Shown here piece after piece: positions 31,174 to 43,561 of a stretch of DNA of 64,000 nt. Under the pieces are notes generated by a model. That model was not told the origin of the DNA, did no database searches, and saw only the letters and a program-made list of their open reading frames with translations. Location: NCBI RefSeq assembly GCF_963517015.1, contig NZ_CAUQDV010000001.1, positions 1,432,001-1,496,000 of the forward strand. Direction: 5' to 3'. The translations under genes and the position numbers were made by a program. Source of the stretch: an uncultured Devosia sp. (GTDB taxonomy: Bacteria > Pseudomonadota > Alphaproteobacteria > Rhizobiales > Devosiaceae). How positions within the stretch are numbered: the stretch's first letter is position 1; the number at the start of each line of letters is the position of its first letter.

Positions 31174-32193
31174 ATGAACGCCATCCGCTACGACTTCCGC
31201 TCCGATACCGTTACGAGGCCTTCTGCCGGCATGCGCCAGGCCATGGCCGAGGCGGAGGTGGGCGACGACGTGTTCGGCGATGATCCGACGGTCAATCGCC
31301 TGGAACAGCGCATGGCGACAATGCTGGGCAAGGATGCGGCCATCTATGTGCCTTCGGGTACGCAGTCCAACCTTCTGGCGCTGATGAGCCATTGCGGGCG
31401 CGGCGATGAATATATCGCGGGCCAGCATGCCCATCTCTACAGTCATGAAGCGGGCGGAGCGGCGGTGCTGGGTTCGATTCAGCCACAACCGATCGCGCAT
31501 CAGGCCGATGGCACGATGGATCTGGGCGAGATCGAAGCGGCGATCAAGCCGGACGATCACCATTACGCCCGCACCACGGTCATTGCGCTGGAAAATACCT
31601 TCGGCGGCAGGGTGCTGCCAGTGAACTACATGGCGGAAGTCGCAGCGATCGCGCAGCGGCACGAGCTGGGCCTTCATCTCGACGGCGCCCGCGCCTTCAA
31701 TGCCTGCGTGGCGCTCGGGACCGACATCAAGTCTTTCACCGCGCCCTTCGACAGCGTGTCGATCTGTCTTTCAAAAGGACTGGGCGCGCCTGTGGGATCG
31801 GTGCTGGTCGGGCGGCGGGACCTGATCGACAAGGCGCGGCGTCATCGCAAGATGCTGGGTGGCGGATTGCGTCAGTCGGGTATCCTCGCGGCAGCAGGGC
31901 TTTATGCGCTCGACCACAACATCGCGCGGCTGGCCGAGGACCATGCGCGGGCGAAGCGGCTGGCCGAGGGGCTGGCAGCATTCCCGGATCTCAAGGTGGT
32001 CATGCCCGATACCAATATCGTCTTCGTCGACATGGACCGTGCGTTGGAAAGCCGTTTCACCGCATTCCTGGCCGACAAGGGCGTCGGCATGATGGGCAGC
32101 TACGGTCGTCAGCGCTGGGTGACGCATCTGGATGTCGATGATGCAGCGGTCGACGGCGCGCTGGAGGCCGTGGGTGCATTTTTCGCCCAATGA
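31174..32193 (+). CDS. ltaE: Low-specificity L-threonine aldolase
   Basis: 339 residues, PLP fold type I. RYDFRSDTVTRPSAGMRQAM start, GDDVFGDDPTVNRLEQRMA near 30, the Asp-binding HLDGARAFNA near 168 and the PLP lysine in CLSKGLGAPVGSVLVG near 198 are all typical. It cleaves L-threonine/L-allo-threonine to glycine and acetaldehyde. Starts 53 bases after the methyltransferase gene on the same strand; cotranscription is possible. Confidence 0.92.
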   Translation: MNAIRYDFRSDTVTRPSAGMRQAMAEAEVGDDVFGDDPTVNRLEQRMATMLGKDAAIYVPSGTQSNLLALMSHCGRGDEYIAGQHAHLYSHEAGGAAVLGSIQPQPIAHQADGTMDLGEIEAAIKPDDHHYARTTVIALENTFGGRVLPVNYMAEVAAIAQRHELGLHLDGARAFNACVALGTDIKSFTAPFDSVSICLSKGLGAPVGSVLVGRRDLIDKARRHRKMLGGGLRQSGILAAAGLYALDHNIARLAEDHARAKRLAEGLAAFPDLKVVMPDTNIVFVDMDRALESRFTAFLADKGVGMMGSYGRQRWVTHLDVDDAAVDGALEAVGAFFAQ

Positions 32194-32419
32194 AGTCTAG
32201 CTGCGCATTGCCATACGATGTGCTTGGCGAAAAGCATAGCAAAAGCTACCCCCGGCTTGGACGAAGCTGCGTCATGATGTGGTCAGGTCGGATACTGGCG
32301 CAGCGCCAATCAACGCCTTTGTGGAAATAGACTGAGCATTGCAAGGTTTTGTTCAACCTGTTGGGCAAGAGGTTATTCAGGCCTTTTTGCTAGCCTCCCT
32401 CCATTGCTTTGGGGGTTGA

Positions 32420-33589
32420 ATGCTGGCCCGTATTGATACTGTCTTTCGAATTTTGAGCGACCTCAACGAGATCGAAGCGGCCGCGGAACAATGGCGGGCG
32501 CTGGAAAAGCGCTGCACGCAGCCCATGGCCTATTTCCAGACCTATGACTGGTGCCGCAATTGGCTGGCGGAATATGTCGAGCGCGGGCAACACGAGGCGC
32601 ATGTCGCTACACTGTGGCGCGACGAGCAGCTCGTGGCACTCTGGCCCCTGATGGTTGCGCATGGTGGCGGCATACGCCGGCTGATGACGCTGGGCGCGCC
32701 GCATAGCCAATACTGCGGCATGCTGGCGGACCCGGGCCTGGATAGCGAGCGCGAGCTCAAGCCGATGATGCGTCAGGCGCTAGGGAATTCGGGCTGCGAC
32801 GTCGCCGTGTTTCGCGCCGTGCCAGAGGGTGGCTCGCTGGCGCAGGCGCTGGGCGACATGCCATGGATAGAGGATGCAGGCGACGCTGCCTCCATGCTCG
32901 ATCTGACTGCCTATGCGTCGGCGGACGACTACACGGCGCAACTGGGCAAGCTGCAGAAGCGCAATCGCAACCGGCGGCGCAATCATCTGGCACGCGAGGG
33001 CGAGCTGGAGTTTTCGGTGATCTGGCCGGATGATCCGGGGTTTTCCGCGCTTGTCATGCAATGCGCCGACTGGAAGCGGCATTGGCTGGCGCAGATGAAA
33101 ATCTATAGCGCCGGTTTTGCCATGGCGGGTTTCGACCATTTCCTGGCGAGCCTGACGGGCAGCGGTCCGGCGCATTCGGGCGCCTGTCTGTCCGTGCTCA
33201 AGGTCGGCGGCGCGCCCGTGGCCATCGAACTCGGCTTCATCCGGCAGGGACATTACTACGCCTATATGGGTGCCTTCGACTGGGCGCGGCGCGACCTCTC
33301 GCCCGGCAAGGTGCAGATGGACTTCACCGTCTGCTGGCTGATCGACCAGCGGATCGAGACCTATGATCTGCTGACCAATTCTGCCGATTACAAAAAGAGC
33401 TGGAGTAGCCGCAGCGTGGCGGTGCGCTGCCATGCCAAGGCACTGACCTGGAAAGGCCAGTTCTTCGCCTCGGTCTGGTTGCCGAGGCTGCGGCCGGCCG
33501 TGAAGCGGCTCCACGCGCGCCTGCCTCAGATCAACAACAAGGGCATGGCGCTGCTGCGCAGTTCGCTCTGCCTGTTGCTCTATGTCTGA
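32420..33589 (+). CDS. CelD/BcsL-type acyltransferase (GNAT-like, Acetyltransf_6)
   Basis: 389 residues, double-GNAT protein of the CelD/FemAB-like group. KLQKRNRNRRRNHLAREGEL near 176 and the C-terminal YYAYMGAFDWARRDLSPGKV and TYDLLTNSADYKKSWSSR blocks are characteristic. Members acylate sugars or polysaccharide precursors. GGGGG precedes the ATG. It overlaps the flippase gene by eight bases, suggesting a two-gene envelope polysaccharide unit. The true substrate is unknown. Confidence 0.8.
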   Translation: MLARIDTVFRILSDLNEIEAAAEQWRALEKRCTQPMAYFQTYDWCRNWLAEYVERGQHEAHVATLWRDEQLVALWPLMVAHGGGIRRLMTLGAPHSQYCGMLADPGLDSERELKPMMRQALGNSGCDVAVFRAVPEGGSLAQALGDMPWIEDAGDAASMLDLTAYASADDYTAQLGKLQKRNRNRRRNHLAREGELEFSVIWPDDPGFSALVMQCADWKRHWLAQMKIYSAGFAMAGFDHFLASLTGSGPAHSGACLSVLKVGGAPVAIELGFIRQGHYYAYMGAFDWARRDLSPGKVQMDFTVCWLIDQRIETYDLLTNSADYKKSWSSRSVAVRCHAKALTWKGQFFASVWLPRLRPAVKRLHARLPQINNKGMALLRSSLCLLLYV

Positions 33590-34889
33590 AGCCGGTGCGG
33601 GGCGGCTGGATGCGGCGCTGGCGCTGCTGATCCGCATTGCCGGAGCGGGCCTGGTCTTTGCACTGCAAGTGCTGTTGGCCCGGCTGATGCCGGTCGATGG
33701 CTATGGCGGCTTCGTCACCCTCTGGACCTGGATGCTGGCGCTGGGCAGTTTCGCGGCGCTCGGATTTGCCGAATCCAGCCTGCGCTTCCTGCCGCGCTAT
33801 AACGTGCGTGGGCGCCGGGCGCCGCTGCGCGGCTATTGGCGCTTTGGTCTTGGCATGGTGATCGGTGTCAGCGGGATCACGGCGCTGCTGGCTGTGCTGG
33901 TGGCGCTGGGCATCGGGGCCGTGGACGGGCCGGGGCTGATGGTGCTGCTGGTGGCGCTGGGCCTGCCGTTTCTGGCGGTGGAATATTATCTCGAAGGCGT
34001 GGCGCGCAGTTTCGGCTGGTTCCGGCTGGCCGCCGTGCCGGTCTACATCGTCCGGCCCATAGTGATCAGCGCCATCGCCCTGGGGCTGTCGGCCAGTGGC
34101 GTGGTGCTGACGCTGCCAGTGGTTGGCGCGGTGCTGATTTCGGCCATGGCCATGGTTTCGATCGGGCTGGCTCTGTTGATCTTCATGCGGATGCGCAAGA
34201 TGGTGGGCGGCGCGGCCTCGCCGGTATCGCGCCGGCAGAAGCGGCTGTGGCTGATGGCTTCGCTGCCGCTGCTGGTTCTGTCGGGCCTCGAAGACCTCAC
34301 CACCTATGCCGACGTATTGTTGCTGAGCCTGTTGGCCACGCCGGAAGAGGTCGGCATCTATTTCGCGGCGGCGCGGGCGCTGGCACTGGCTGGCTTCGTT
34401 GCCTATGCGATGACGCTGGTGGCCGGGCGGCGCTTTGCACTCGATCTCGCTGGACGCTCACGCGCGCAATTGCAACAGAGCATTCTCGATAGCACGCGCC
34501 TGACGTTTTGGGCGACCACGATCGCCGTGGGGGTAACGCTGGTCGCCGGGCCGCTGTTGCTGGCGGCCTTTGGATCAGATTATGCCCAGGGGCAGTGTGT
34601 GCTGGTCATTCTTGGCCTGGGCATGGTGCTTCGGTCCATGGCAGGGCAGGCCAGCGAGGTGCTGATCGTCGCCGGGCGGCAGCGTGAGGGCCTGGCGGTG
34701 GGGCTGGGGGTGTTGGCGGTGATGGTGGCGCTCTGCACGGTGCTGGTGCCAGTCGTGGGCATGGTCGGCGCCGCAATCGCCAGTGCCACGGCGATGGGTG
34801 TACGCAGTCTCGGTCTGATCCTGGTGCTTTGGCGGGTGGAAGGCCTGCGTGTGGTTTCGCTGCGGCTGCCAGTGCTGAAGGTGGGGTGA
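33582..34889 (+). CDS. Polysaccharide flippase-like membrane protein (MOP superfamily)
   Basis: 435 residues with about 12-14 hydrophobic segments and the Wzx/MVF layout: an N-terminal LLIRIAGAGLVFALQVLLAR helix, RLMPVDGYGGFVTLWTWMLA, and late loops with Arg/Gln. It would export lipid-linked sugar units across the inner membrane. No glycosyltransferase gene is adjacent, so the pathway is incomplete in the window. Its start lies inside the acyltransferase gene (eight-base overlap). Confidence 0.8.
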   Translation: MSEAGAGRLDAALALLIRIAGAGLVFALQVLLARLMPVDGYGGFVTLWTWMLALGSFAALGFAESSLRFLPRYNVRGRRAPLRGYWRFGLGMVIGVSGITALLAVLVALGIGAVDGPGLMVLLVALGLPFLAVEYYLEGVARSFGWFRLAAVPVYIVRPIVISAIALGLSASGVVLTLPVVGAVLISAMAMVSIGLALLIFMRMRKMVGGAASPVSRRQKRLWLMASLPLLVLSGLEDLTTYADVLLLSLLATPEEVGIYFAAARALALAGFVAYAMTLVAGRRFALDLAGRSRAQLQQSILDSTRLTFWATTIAVGVTLVAGPLLLAAFGSDYAQGQCVLVILGLGMVLRSMAGQASEVLIVAGRQREGLAVGLGVLAVMVALCTVLVPVVGMVGAAIASATAMGVRSLGLILVLWRVEGLRVVSLRLPVLKVG

Positions 34890-34920
34890 GCGCCCAGCCG
34901 AGACCGGGCGCTCGTTCGAC

Positions 34921-35544
34921 CTAATTGTTCTTCCAGAAGGTGTAGAGCGCGTCGACGTCAGCCGATGTCATCAGTTCCATCGCCTGAGTCAGCCTTTCCT
35001 GCTGCCAGTCCCACCACGCCATTTCCAGCAGCTTTCCAATGCTGATCTCGTCGAAGCGCTTACGGATCAATTTGGCCGGATTGCCACCGACAATGGCATA
35101 GGGTTCGACGTCCCTGGTCACCAGAGCCCGCGTGCCGATGACAGCGCCATGGCCGATCTGGACGCCGGGCATGATGATGGCTTCCGAGCCGATCCAGACG
35201 TCGCTGCCGATGACGGTATCGCCAGAGGACTGATAGGCGTCCATGGCGCCGGCGAATTCGGGCGAGTCAGGATAATAGGCGAAGGGGAATGTCGAGATCC
35301 AGTCGTTCCGATGGCCCTGATTGCCGGCCATGATGAAGGCGGCGCCTGACCCGATGGAGCAGAAGCTGCCGATGATCAGCCGGTCGACACCGGGTTCCGT
35401 CATCAGATAGCGGGCGCAGTCGTCGAAGCTATGGCCGTGATAATAGCCTGAATAGTAGCTGTAGCGACCGACCAGGATATTTGGATTGGTGACCTGACGG
35501 TCGAGCGGAATGCCCAGGAACGGGCTGGCGAAGTAGTTGGTCAT
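34921..35544 (-). CDS. CatB-related hexapeptide O-acetyltransferase
   Basis: 207 residues, left-handed beta-helix xenobiotic acetyltransferase (XAT) type. MTNYFASPFLGIPLDRQVTN is the CatB-like N-terminus; the catalytic His is in AGNQGHRNDWISTFPF near 75; hexapeptide repeats follow (VIGSDVWIGSEAIIMPGVQI). Relatives acetylate chloramphenicol or streptogramins, but chromosomal CatB-like proteins can act on sugars, and the flippase neighbourhood (convergent) allows that. Resistance should not be assumed. GAGAG supports this start over one 12 bases earlier. Confidence 0.85.
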   Translation of the reverse strand: MTNYFASPFLGIPLDRQVTNPNILVGRYSYYSGYYHGHSFDDCARYLMTEPGVDRLIIGSFCSIGSGAAFIMAGNQGHRNDWISTFPFAYYPDSPEFAGAMDAYQSSGDTVIGSDVWIGSEAIIMPGVQIGHGAVIGTRALVTRDVEPYAIVGGNPAKLIRKRFDEISIGKLLEMAWWDWQQERLTQAMELMTSADVDALYTFWKNN

Positions 35545-35753
35545 TGTGACTCTCATGAAGTCGCGGCTGCGCTGTGGCGGCCATTTTGCAGAATGTGTGG
35601 AAGCGGCCGGCGATAAGGCGAGCGCGTGGCTCTGCCTGCCGGCTGGGGCGCTCCCTCGTCGCGTGTCAGGCGAGCAGGAACGCTATGGAGGTGGTTCGGT
35701 CTGCGGACTTCATGATGGCGGCAGGATAGAGAGCGGCTGTGCGACGGGCAAGG

Positions 35754-35787
35754 AAAAAGGCCGCAGCGCGGAGGCTGCGGCCTTTTT
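35754..35787. terminator. Strong intrinsic terminator of carB
   Basis: Perfect 14-bp stem AAAAAGGCCGCAGC/GCTGCGGCCTTTTT with a short loop. The flanking A- and T-runs make it a bidirectional candidate; on the minus strand it closes carB, whose stop lies 19 bases away. Confidence 0.9.
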
Positions 35788-35805
35788 CATGGAATCGATG
35801 CCGGA

Positions 35806-39117
<3,312 letters not shown>

Positions 39118-39311
39118 GGCGCTCGCTCAACTCTGAATGTTCAGGCAGGCGAGGGAAGAATCGCCCGGACACACCCGTCCGCGCGAAACCCGCGCAGCAA
39201 CTGAGCGCTGCGGCACGGGGAAGATGATCAGACATGGTGGTTAGGTGGGCTGTCTAACCGAAGAGTCGGGAGAAGGGAAGGGCGGAAGTGGCAGACTTCC
39301 ACCCTTAGCCG

Positions 39312-40538
39312 TCAGACAAACTCGACAATGGCCCTTTGTTCGGTCCGGCTGCTGACGCGGCAAGGCCATTCCAGATTGTCGGAATTGACGCGGAGGGTGA
39401 ATTCCTCGGGCAGGTTGTGCGGGTCGATAACGGCGAGTTCGGCGCTGTGCTGGCCGAGCGCGCGCAGGGTGCAGTCCATGGTGGAATGGCGGTTGTTGAA
39501 GACGATCTGGCCGGCCTTGAGCACGCGGCGGCGCTCGTCACTGGGCAGGATGCCGCTCTGGCGCCAGGAGACGCATTTGTTGCGACCGCTGCGCTTGGCT
39601 TCGTAGAGCGACTCGTCGGCCTTTTGCAGCAGGCTGTCGATGTCATCGGTGGCGGGGTCGAGCGAGGCGACGCCGAAGCTGGCACTGATGGATATGGGCG
39701 GGCGGCTGCCGGGGAAGGTCAGCCCGCGGAACAGCAGGCGCAGTTTTTCCGCTACTTCCATGGCGCGCTGGCCTTCGGTGTGCGGCAGGAGCACGGCGAA
39801 TTCCTCGCCGCCGAGACGCCCGATCAGGTCGGTGCGGCGCTGCTGGGCCGAGGCGGCACGGGCAACAGAGACCAGCACCTGGTCGCCGCCGGCATGGCCA
39901 TAGACGTCGTTGACCTTCTTGAAGTGGTCGATGTCGAAGCTGATGCAACTGAGCGGATGGCGGTGGCGCTTGGCCAGGTCGACGAATTTCTGCGCGTCCT
40001 CCTTGAAGGCGCGGCGGGTCAGGACGCCGGTCAGGCTATCGACGGCGGCGATCTGGCGAAGCTCGATCTGCTCCATGGCGATGGCGGCGAGTTCGGCGAG
40101 GATTTCCTGCTCGCGCTTGGAAAAATCGCGCGCGGTGGAGCCGACGGCGCAAACCGAACCGATGACGAAGCCGTCGTGTGTGGTCAGGGGCGCACCGGCA
40201 TAGGAGCGGATATGGGCCGGGCCGGTGACAAAAGGATTATCGCGGACGCGGTCGTCACGTTCGGTGTCGGGGATGATGAAGGGTTGGCCGTCTTCCAGCA
40301 TGTAGCGGCAGAAGGTGACATCGAGCGGCGCCTCGGACACGCCGATGCCCTGGATCGCCTTGAACCACTGGCGATGTGCGTCCATCAGCGAAACATGGCC
40401 GATTTCGACATTGAGCGTCAGGCGGATCAGCTTGGCAATGCGCTCGAAAGCCGCCTCTTCGGCGGTGTCGAGGATATCATAGCGATCCAGCGCGGCGAGG
40501 CGCGCGCTGTCCCTGGCCATCTGCGGAACGGTATCCAT
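39312..40538 (-). CDS. GAF-GGDEF diguanylate cyclase with degenerate PilZ-like C-terminus
   Basis: 408 residues. A GAF-type sensor (about 20-160) precedes a GGDEF domain: DSLTGVLTRRAF near 167, active-site GGEEF at 243-247 and an intact I-site RRTD at 234-237, so c-di-GMP synthesis with product inhibition is expected. The C-terminus (about 335-408) begins RRRVLKAGQIVFNNRHSTMD like a PilZ domain, but the DxSxxG position reads ALGQHSA, so c-di-GMP binding there is doubtful. Soluble, no membrane helix. Monocistronic between carB and the DUF1905 gene. Confidence 0.88.
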   Translation of the reverse strand: MDTVPQMARDSARLAALDRYDILDTAEEAAFERIAKLIRLTLNVEIGHVSLMDAHRQWFKAIQGIGVSEAPLDVTFCRYMLEDGQPFIIPDTERDDRVRDNPFVTGPAHIRSYAGAPLTTHDGFVIGSVCAVGSTARDFSKREQEILAELAAIAMEQIELRQIAAVDSLTGVLTRRAFKEDAQKFVDLAKRHRHPLSCISFDIDHFKKVNDVYGHAGGDQVLVSVARAASAQQRRTDLIGRLGGEEFAVLLPHTEGQRAMEVAEKLRLLFRGLTFPGSRPPISISASFGVASLDPATDDIDSLLQKADESLYEAKRSGRNKCVSWRQSGILPSDERRRVLKAGQIVFNNRHSTMDCTLRALGQHSAELAVIDPHNLPEEFTLRVNSDNLEWPCRVSSRTEQRAIVEFV

Positions 40539-40588
40539 GTTGAACTCCTTTCGCTCCAGCAGGTTAAGACGGCAGGACTAAACTCATG

Positions 40589-40888
40589 TTAACGCGCGGC
40601 ACCAAGCTTGAGTGCCACGGAAATCATGTCGCCGACGGTAATGCCGAGCTTTGTGCGGATCGCCGCCTTGAGCGGCAGGAGGTAGCCGCCGTCCTTGGGA
40701 AAGAGCGCCGTATAGAAGGTCAGATCACCAATTGTGACGTCGACCGGAATCATGCCCCAGCCGTAACTGACTGATCGGGCGGCATTTGAGATGACCTCGA
40801 CCTGCTCCGGCGGCACGGGCGCGTAGAAGAAAGGCGCGGGGCCGCGCCAGTGGATGATCTGGGTGTCGAAGCGCAGCTCAGTCGGCAT
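40589..40888 (-). CDS. DUF1905 domain-containing protein
   Basis: 99 residues of the DUF1905 family: a beta-barrel-like core with FFYAPVPPEQVEVISNAARS near 20, SYGWGMIPVDVTIGDLTFYT near 41 and the C-terminal LPLKAAIRTKLGITVGDMIS, the part resembling an AbrB-like swapped hairpin. Function is unknown; relatives often occur with YdeI/OmpD-associated domains. Its start overlaps the end of the methyltransferase gene by 11 bases, so the two are likely cotranscribed. Confidence 0.8.
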   Translation of the reverse strand: MPTELRFDTQIIHWRGPAPFFYAPVPPEQVEVISNAARSVSYGWGMIPVDVTIGDLTFYTALFPKDGGYLLPLKAAIRTKLGITVGDMISVALKLGAAR

Positions 40889-41987
40889 CCTTGGTCCGCC
40901 AGAGGCCTATGCGAAGGCCTCCATGCAAGACTGTTGGCTCGACGAGGTCAAGCTTGAGGCCCGTGGCGCGAGCCAGTTCCTTGTCACTGGTGATGATGCC
41001 AACTGTCCAGCCGGAGAATTTGCTGCGGATGACCTGGCCGAGGGAGCGATGCAGACCCATGAGCGGCGCCTTGTTGCCGATGCGGGTGCCATAGGGCGGG
41101 TTGACGATCAGGATGCCGGGCGGGCCATCGGGTGCATCGAGGTTCTCGACGTCCGTCTGGGTGAAGGTGACATGGTCACTGACACCGGCGCGGGCGGCAT
41201 TTTCGGTGGCCATGCGGATCGCGCCAGCGTCACGATCGGAGCCGTAGAAGCGGATGGCCGGTGCCTTCGCCGGTGCGGGCGTAAGCATGTCGGCCCAGGT
41301 CTTGTTGTTGAAGCCTGGCAGTTGCTCGAAGGCGAATTTTCGCTCGCGGCCGGGCTTAAGACCCAAGGCGATTTCGGCGGCTTCGATGACGAAGGTGCCA
41401 GAGCCGCACATCGGGTCGAGTACGGCTTGCGTGCCATCATAACCGCATTGGCGCAGGAACATGGCCGCCATGGTCTCGCGCATGGGCGCCTTGGCCACGC
41501 CCTCCTTGAAACCGCGCTTGTGTAGCGATTCACCTGTCGTATCCAGGCTGATGGTGACGAGGTCATCCTCGATGCGGACCATCACCCGCAGTTCGGCCTC
41601 GTCGCTGATCGGCGCGCCGAATTCTTCGGCTATGGCGGTGGCGACGCGTTGGCCGGCGGCTCCGGCATGGTAGATGCGCGAGCGCTTGCAACTAGCCTCG
41701 ACCTTGACGGGCATGTCCTTGCGCAGCAGTTCCGCCCATTGCACTTTTCGCGCCCGCTTGTCGAGCTGAGCCAGATGCATGGCGCGGAAGCTCGCGACAC
41801 GGGCGAGGACGCGGGTGGCACCGCGCAATTCGAGATTGGCCTTCCACACGTCAGGCCAGGTGCCCATGAAGGCGACACCGCCGGGCACGACAACAGCCTC
41901 GGCAAAGCCGGCTTGGCGCGCCTCGCCGCAGAGTGGGGCTTCAAGCCCGGGCGTGGCGACGAGGTAGATTTCGAATGGTGCACTCAT
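40878..41987 (-). CDS. THUMP-domain class I RNA methyltransferase
   Basis: 369 residues. An N-terminal THUMP RNA-binding part (about 60-155) precedes a class I methyltransferase with AVLDPMCGSGTFVIEAAEIA near 191 and the target-base motif ILIVNPPYGTRIGNK near 295, the NPPY signature of N-methylation of an amino group on a base. COG0116 relatives include RlmL (23S rRNA m2G2445). The exact site is not known. Overlaps DUF1905 downstream. Confidence 0.88.
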   Translation of the reverse strand: MSAPFEIYLVATPGLEAPLCGEARQAGFAEAVVVPGGVAFMGTWPDVWKANLELRGATRVLARVASFRAMHLAQLDKRARKVQWAELLRKDMPVKVEASCKRSRIYHAGAAGQRVATAIAEEFGAPISDEAELRVMVRIEDDLVTISLDTTGESLHKRGFKEGVAKAPMRETMAAMFLRQCGYDGTQAVLDPMCGSGTFVIEAAEIALGLKPGRERKFAFEQLPGFNNKTWADMLTPAPAKAPAIRFYGSDRDAGAIRMATENAARAGVSDHVTFTQTDVENLDAPDGPPGILIVNPPYGTRIGNKAPLMGLHRSLGQVIRSKFSGWTVGIITSDKELARATGLKLDLVEPTVLHGGLRIGLWRTKDAD

Positions 41988-42038
41988 GGCGCAGCGATAG
42001 AGCTTTTTGCTGCGGCGCGAAAGTGTCAGGCGGCCTCT

Positions 42039-42407
42039 TCAGGCGGCTTGGGCCACGCGGCGGTCCAGCGCGTCGAGGATCTGGTTGATGCCATAAGGCT
42101 TGGGCACAAAGACCGCATTGGGCGGCAATTGTGCCCGTGTTGGGCGGATGCCAGCCGAGACCACGACGATAGGAAGGTTTGGCTTGAGCTGGGCACAGCG
42201 CCAGGCAAGGTCGAGGCCCGAATTGGTGCCGGGCAGTTCGATATCGGTGATCAGCGCATCCACATCGGATTTGCAGAGCGTGCGCGCCGCGCCATCCGCC
42301 ATGCCGAGCGCCACGGAGTCGATGCCGTGATCGGCCAGATTGTCAACGAGGTCGAGCAGGAGCATGACCTCGTCTTCCACCACCATAACCCGCTTGATCT
42401 GATCCAT
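42039..42407 (-). CDS. Single-domain response regulator
   Basis: 122 residues, one receiver domain: RVMVVEDEVMLLLDLVDNLA holds the acidic pocket, the phosphoacceptor Asp is in ALITDIELPGTNSGLDL near 55, and the conserved Lys is in VFVPKPYG near 100. No output domain. It may act as a phosphate shuttle or stand-alone regulator; no histidine kinase gene is adjacent. A GTG nine bases upstream is in frame, but GGTGG five bases before the ATG at 42407 favours this start. Confidence 0.9.
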   Translation of the reverse strand: MDQIKRVMVVEDEVMLLLDLVDNLADHGIDSVALGMADGAARTLCKSDVDALITDIELPGTNSGLDLAWRCAQLKPNLPIVVVSAGIRPTRAQLPPNAVFVPKPYGINQILDALDRRVAQAA

Positions 42408-42624
42408 GATCGCCACCCCGCAGTTTGCACGAGTCTACAAGCCCCGACCTTGCCGAAGCGTTGCCGCATGGCTGGATTGCCTTATCCTATGGTTAGCATT
42501 TGCCTAAAATTGTCTGCATCGGCGGGCGGGTGAGGCCTTCAAAAATAGTCATCTCTGGCGTCGAACAGGGCTTTCCCGGAACGTCGTCTTGCTATCCCAT
42601 TCGGGTGGCGGGAGGAGAGACGTC

Positions 42625-43236
42625 ATGACCGAGCGCAAGCTCTATTATACCCACAATATCAATCCGCGCGTGGCGGTGGCGGTGGCGCGGCATCTGCAGT
42701 CGCCGGTCGAGTTGGTCCGCTATGAACCGATGGGGGCTGACAAGGACAGGTTCCTTTCGCTCAATCCCAATTCACTGGCGCCGCTCCTTCTGGAGGATGG
42801 CAAGCCGCTCTGGGAGACGGATGCGATCGCGATGCGGCTGTCGGAGCTCGCGAGTGGGGCGTTCTGGCCGGCCGACCACGCTGTCGAGATGATGCAATGG
42901 GTAAGCTGGAGCGCGCATCACTTCACCGCGGCGGGGGCCGGGCTCGTCTGGCACAATCATACCGCCGTCGTGTGGATGGGGCTGCCGGAGCCGGGCATCG
43001 TGGCCTCGTTCAACGAAGATTTCCATCGCTTTGCGGGCATTCTCGATGCGTGTCTGTCCGAGCGAAACTGGCTGGTCGGGGACAGGCTCAGCTATGCCGA
43101 TTTCCGCGTGGCATCAGCGCTGCCCTTCGCCGAGCGCGGACTGATTCCCGTCGGGGACTATCGCCATATCATGGCCTGGCATGAACGCCTCAACCAGCTT
43201 GACGCCTGGCGCGAGCCGTTTGCCGGGCTGGACTGA
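42625..43236 (+). CDS. Glutathione S-transferase family protein
   Basis: 203 residues. An N-terminal thioredoxin-like domain (YYTHNINPRVAVAVARHLQS) precedes a helical C-terminal domain with the N-capping pattern NWLVGDRLSYADFRVASALP near 150. The site normally holding Ser/Cys/Tyr reads THNINPR, so catalytic class is unclear. GGAGGAGAG precedes the ATG. It lies 58 bases before a DUF2277 gene on the same strand. Confidence 0.87.
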   Translation: MTERKLYYTHNINPRVAVAVARHLQSPVELVRYEPMGADKDRFLSLNPNSLAPLLLEDGKPLWETDAIAMRLSELASGAFWPADHAVEMMQWVSWSAHHFTAAGAGLVWHNHTAVVWMGLPEPGIVASFNEDFHRFAGILDACLSERNWLVGDRLSYADFRVASALPFAERGLIPVGDYRHIMAWHERLNQLDAWREPFAGLD

Positions 43237-43294
43237 AATTGGCAGGAAGCGCTGCCGGGGTGTAGCGTTTCCCGCCACGACGGGAGTGACTGCC

Positions 43295-43561
43295 ATGTGC
43301 CGCAATATCAAACCGCTGTTCAATTTCGAACCGCCCGCCACGCGCAATGAGATGCACGAGGCGGCGCTGCAATTCGTGCGCAAAATCTCGGGCTACAACG
43401 CGCCGTCGAAGGTGAATGAGGCTGCGTTCCACGAAGCGGTGGAGGACATCGAGAAGGTGGTGAAAAAGCTGCTCAAGTCGCTCGAGACCCATGCGCCGCC
43501 CAAGGATCGGGAAGAGGAAGCCGAAAAGCGCCGGGAGCGATCCAAGCTGCGTTTCGGCTGA
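43295..43561 (+). CDS. DUF2277 domain-containing protein
   Basis: 88 residues matching DUF2277: MCRNIKPLFNFEPPATRNEM start with the conserved Cys and R-N-I, then AALQFVRKISGYNAPSKVNE, and a charged helical tail. Function unknown. GGGAGTG precedes the ATG; the longer frame upstream overlaps the GST gene in another frame. Convergent with clpS, with no base between the two stop codons. Confidence 0.88.
   Translation: MCRNIKPLFNFEPPATRNEMHEAALQFVRKISGYNAPSKVNEAAFHEAVEDIEKVVKKLLKSLETHAPPKDREEEAEKRRERSKLRFG

Noticed and set aside
34921..35544. Antibiotic resistance gene
   Set aside because: CatB-like fold alone does not establish drug acetylation; the chromosomal setting beside envelope genes makes a sugar substrate at least as likely.
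39239..39300. Terminator hairpins between the GGDEF gene and carB
   Set aside because: GGTTAG/CTAACC and GGAAGT/ACTTCC have six-base arms and no T-run; too weak to call.
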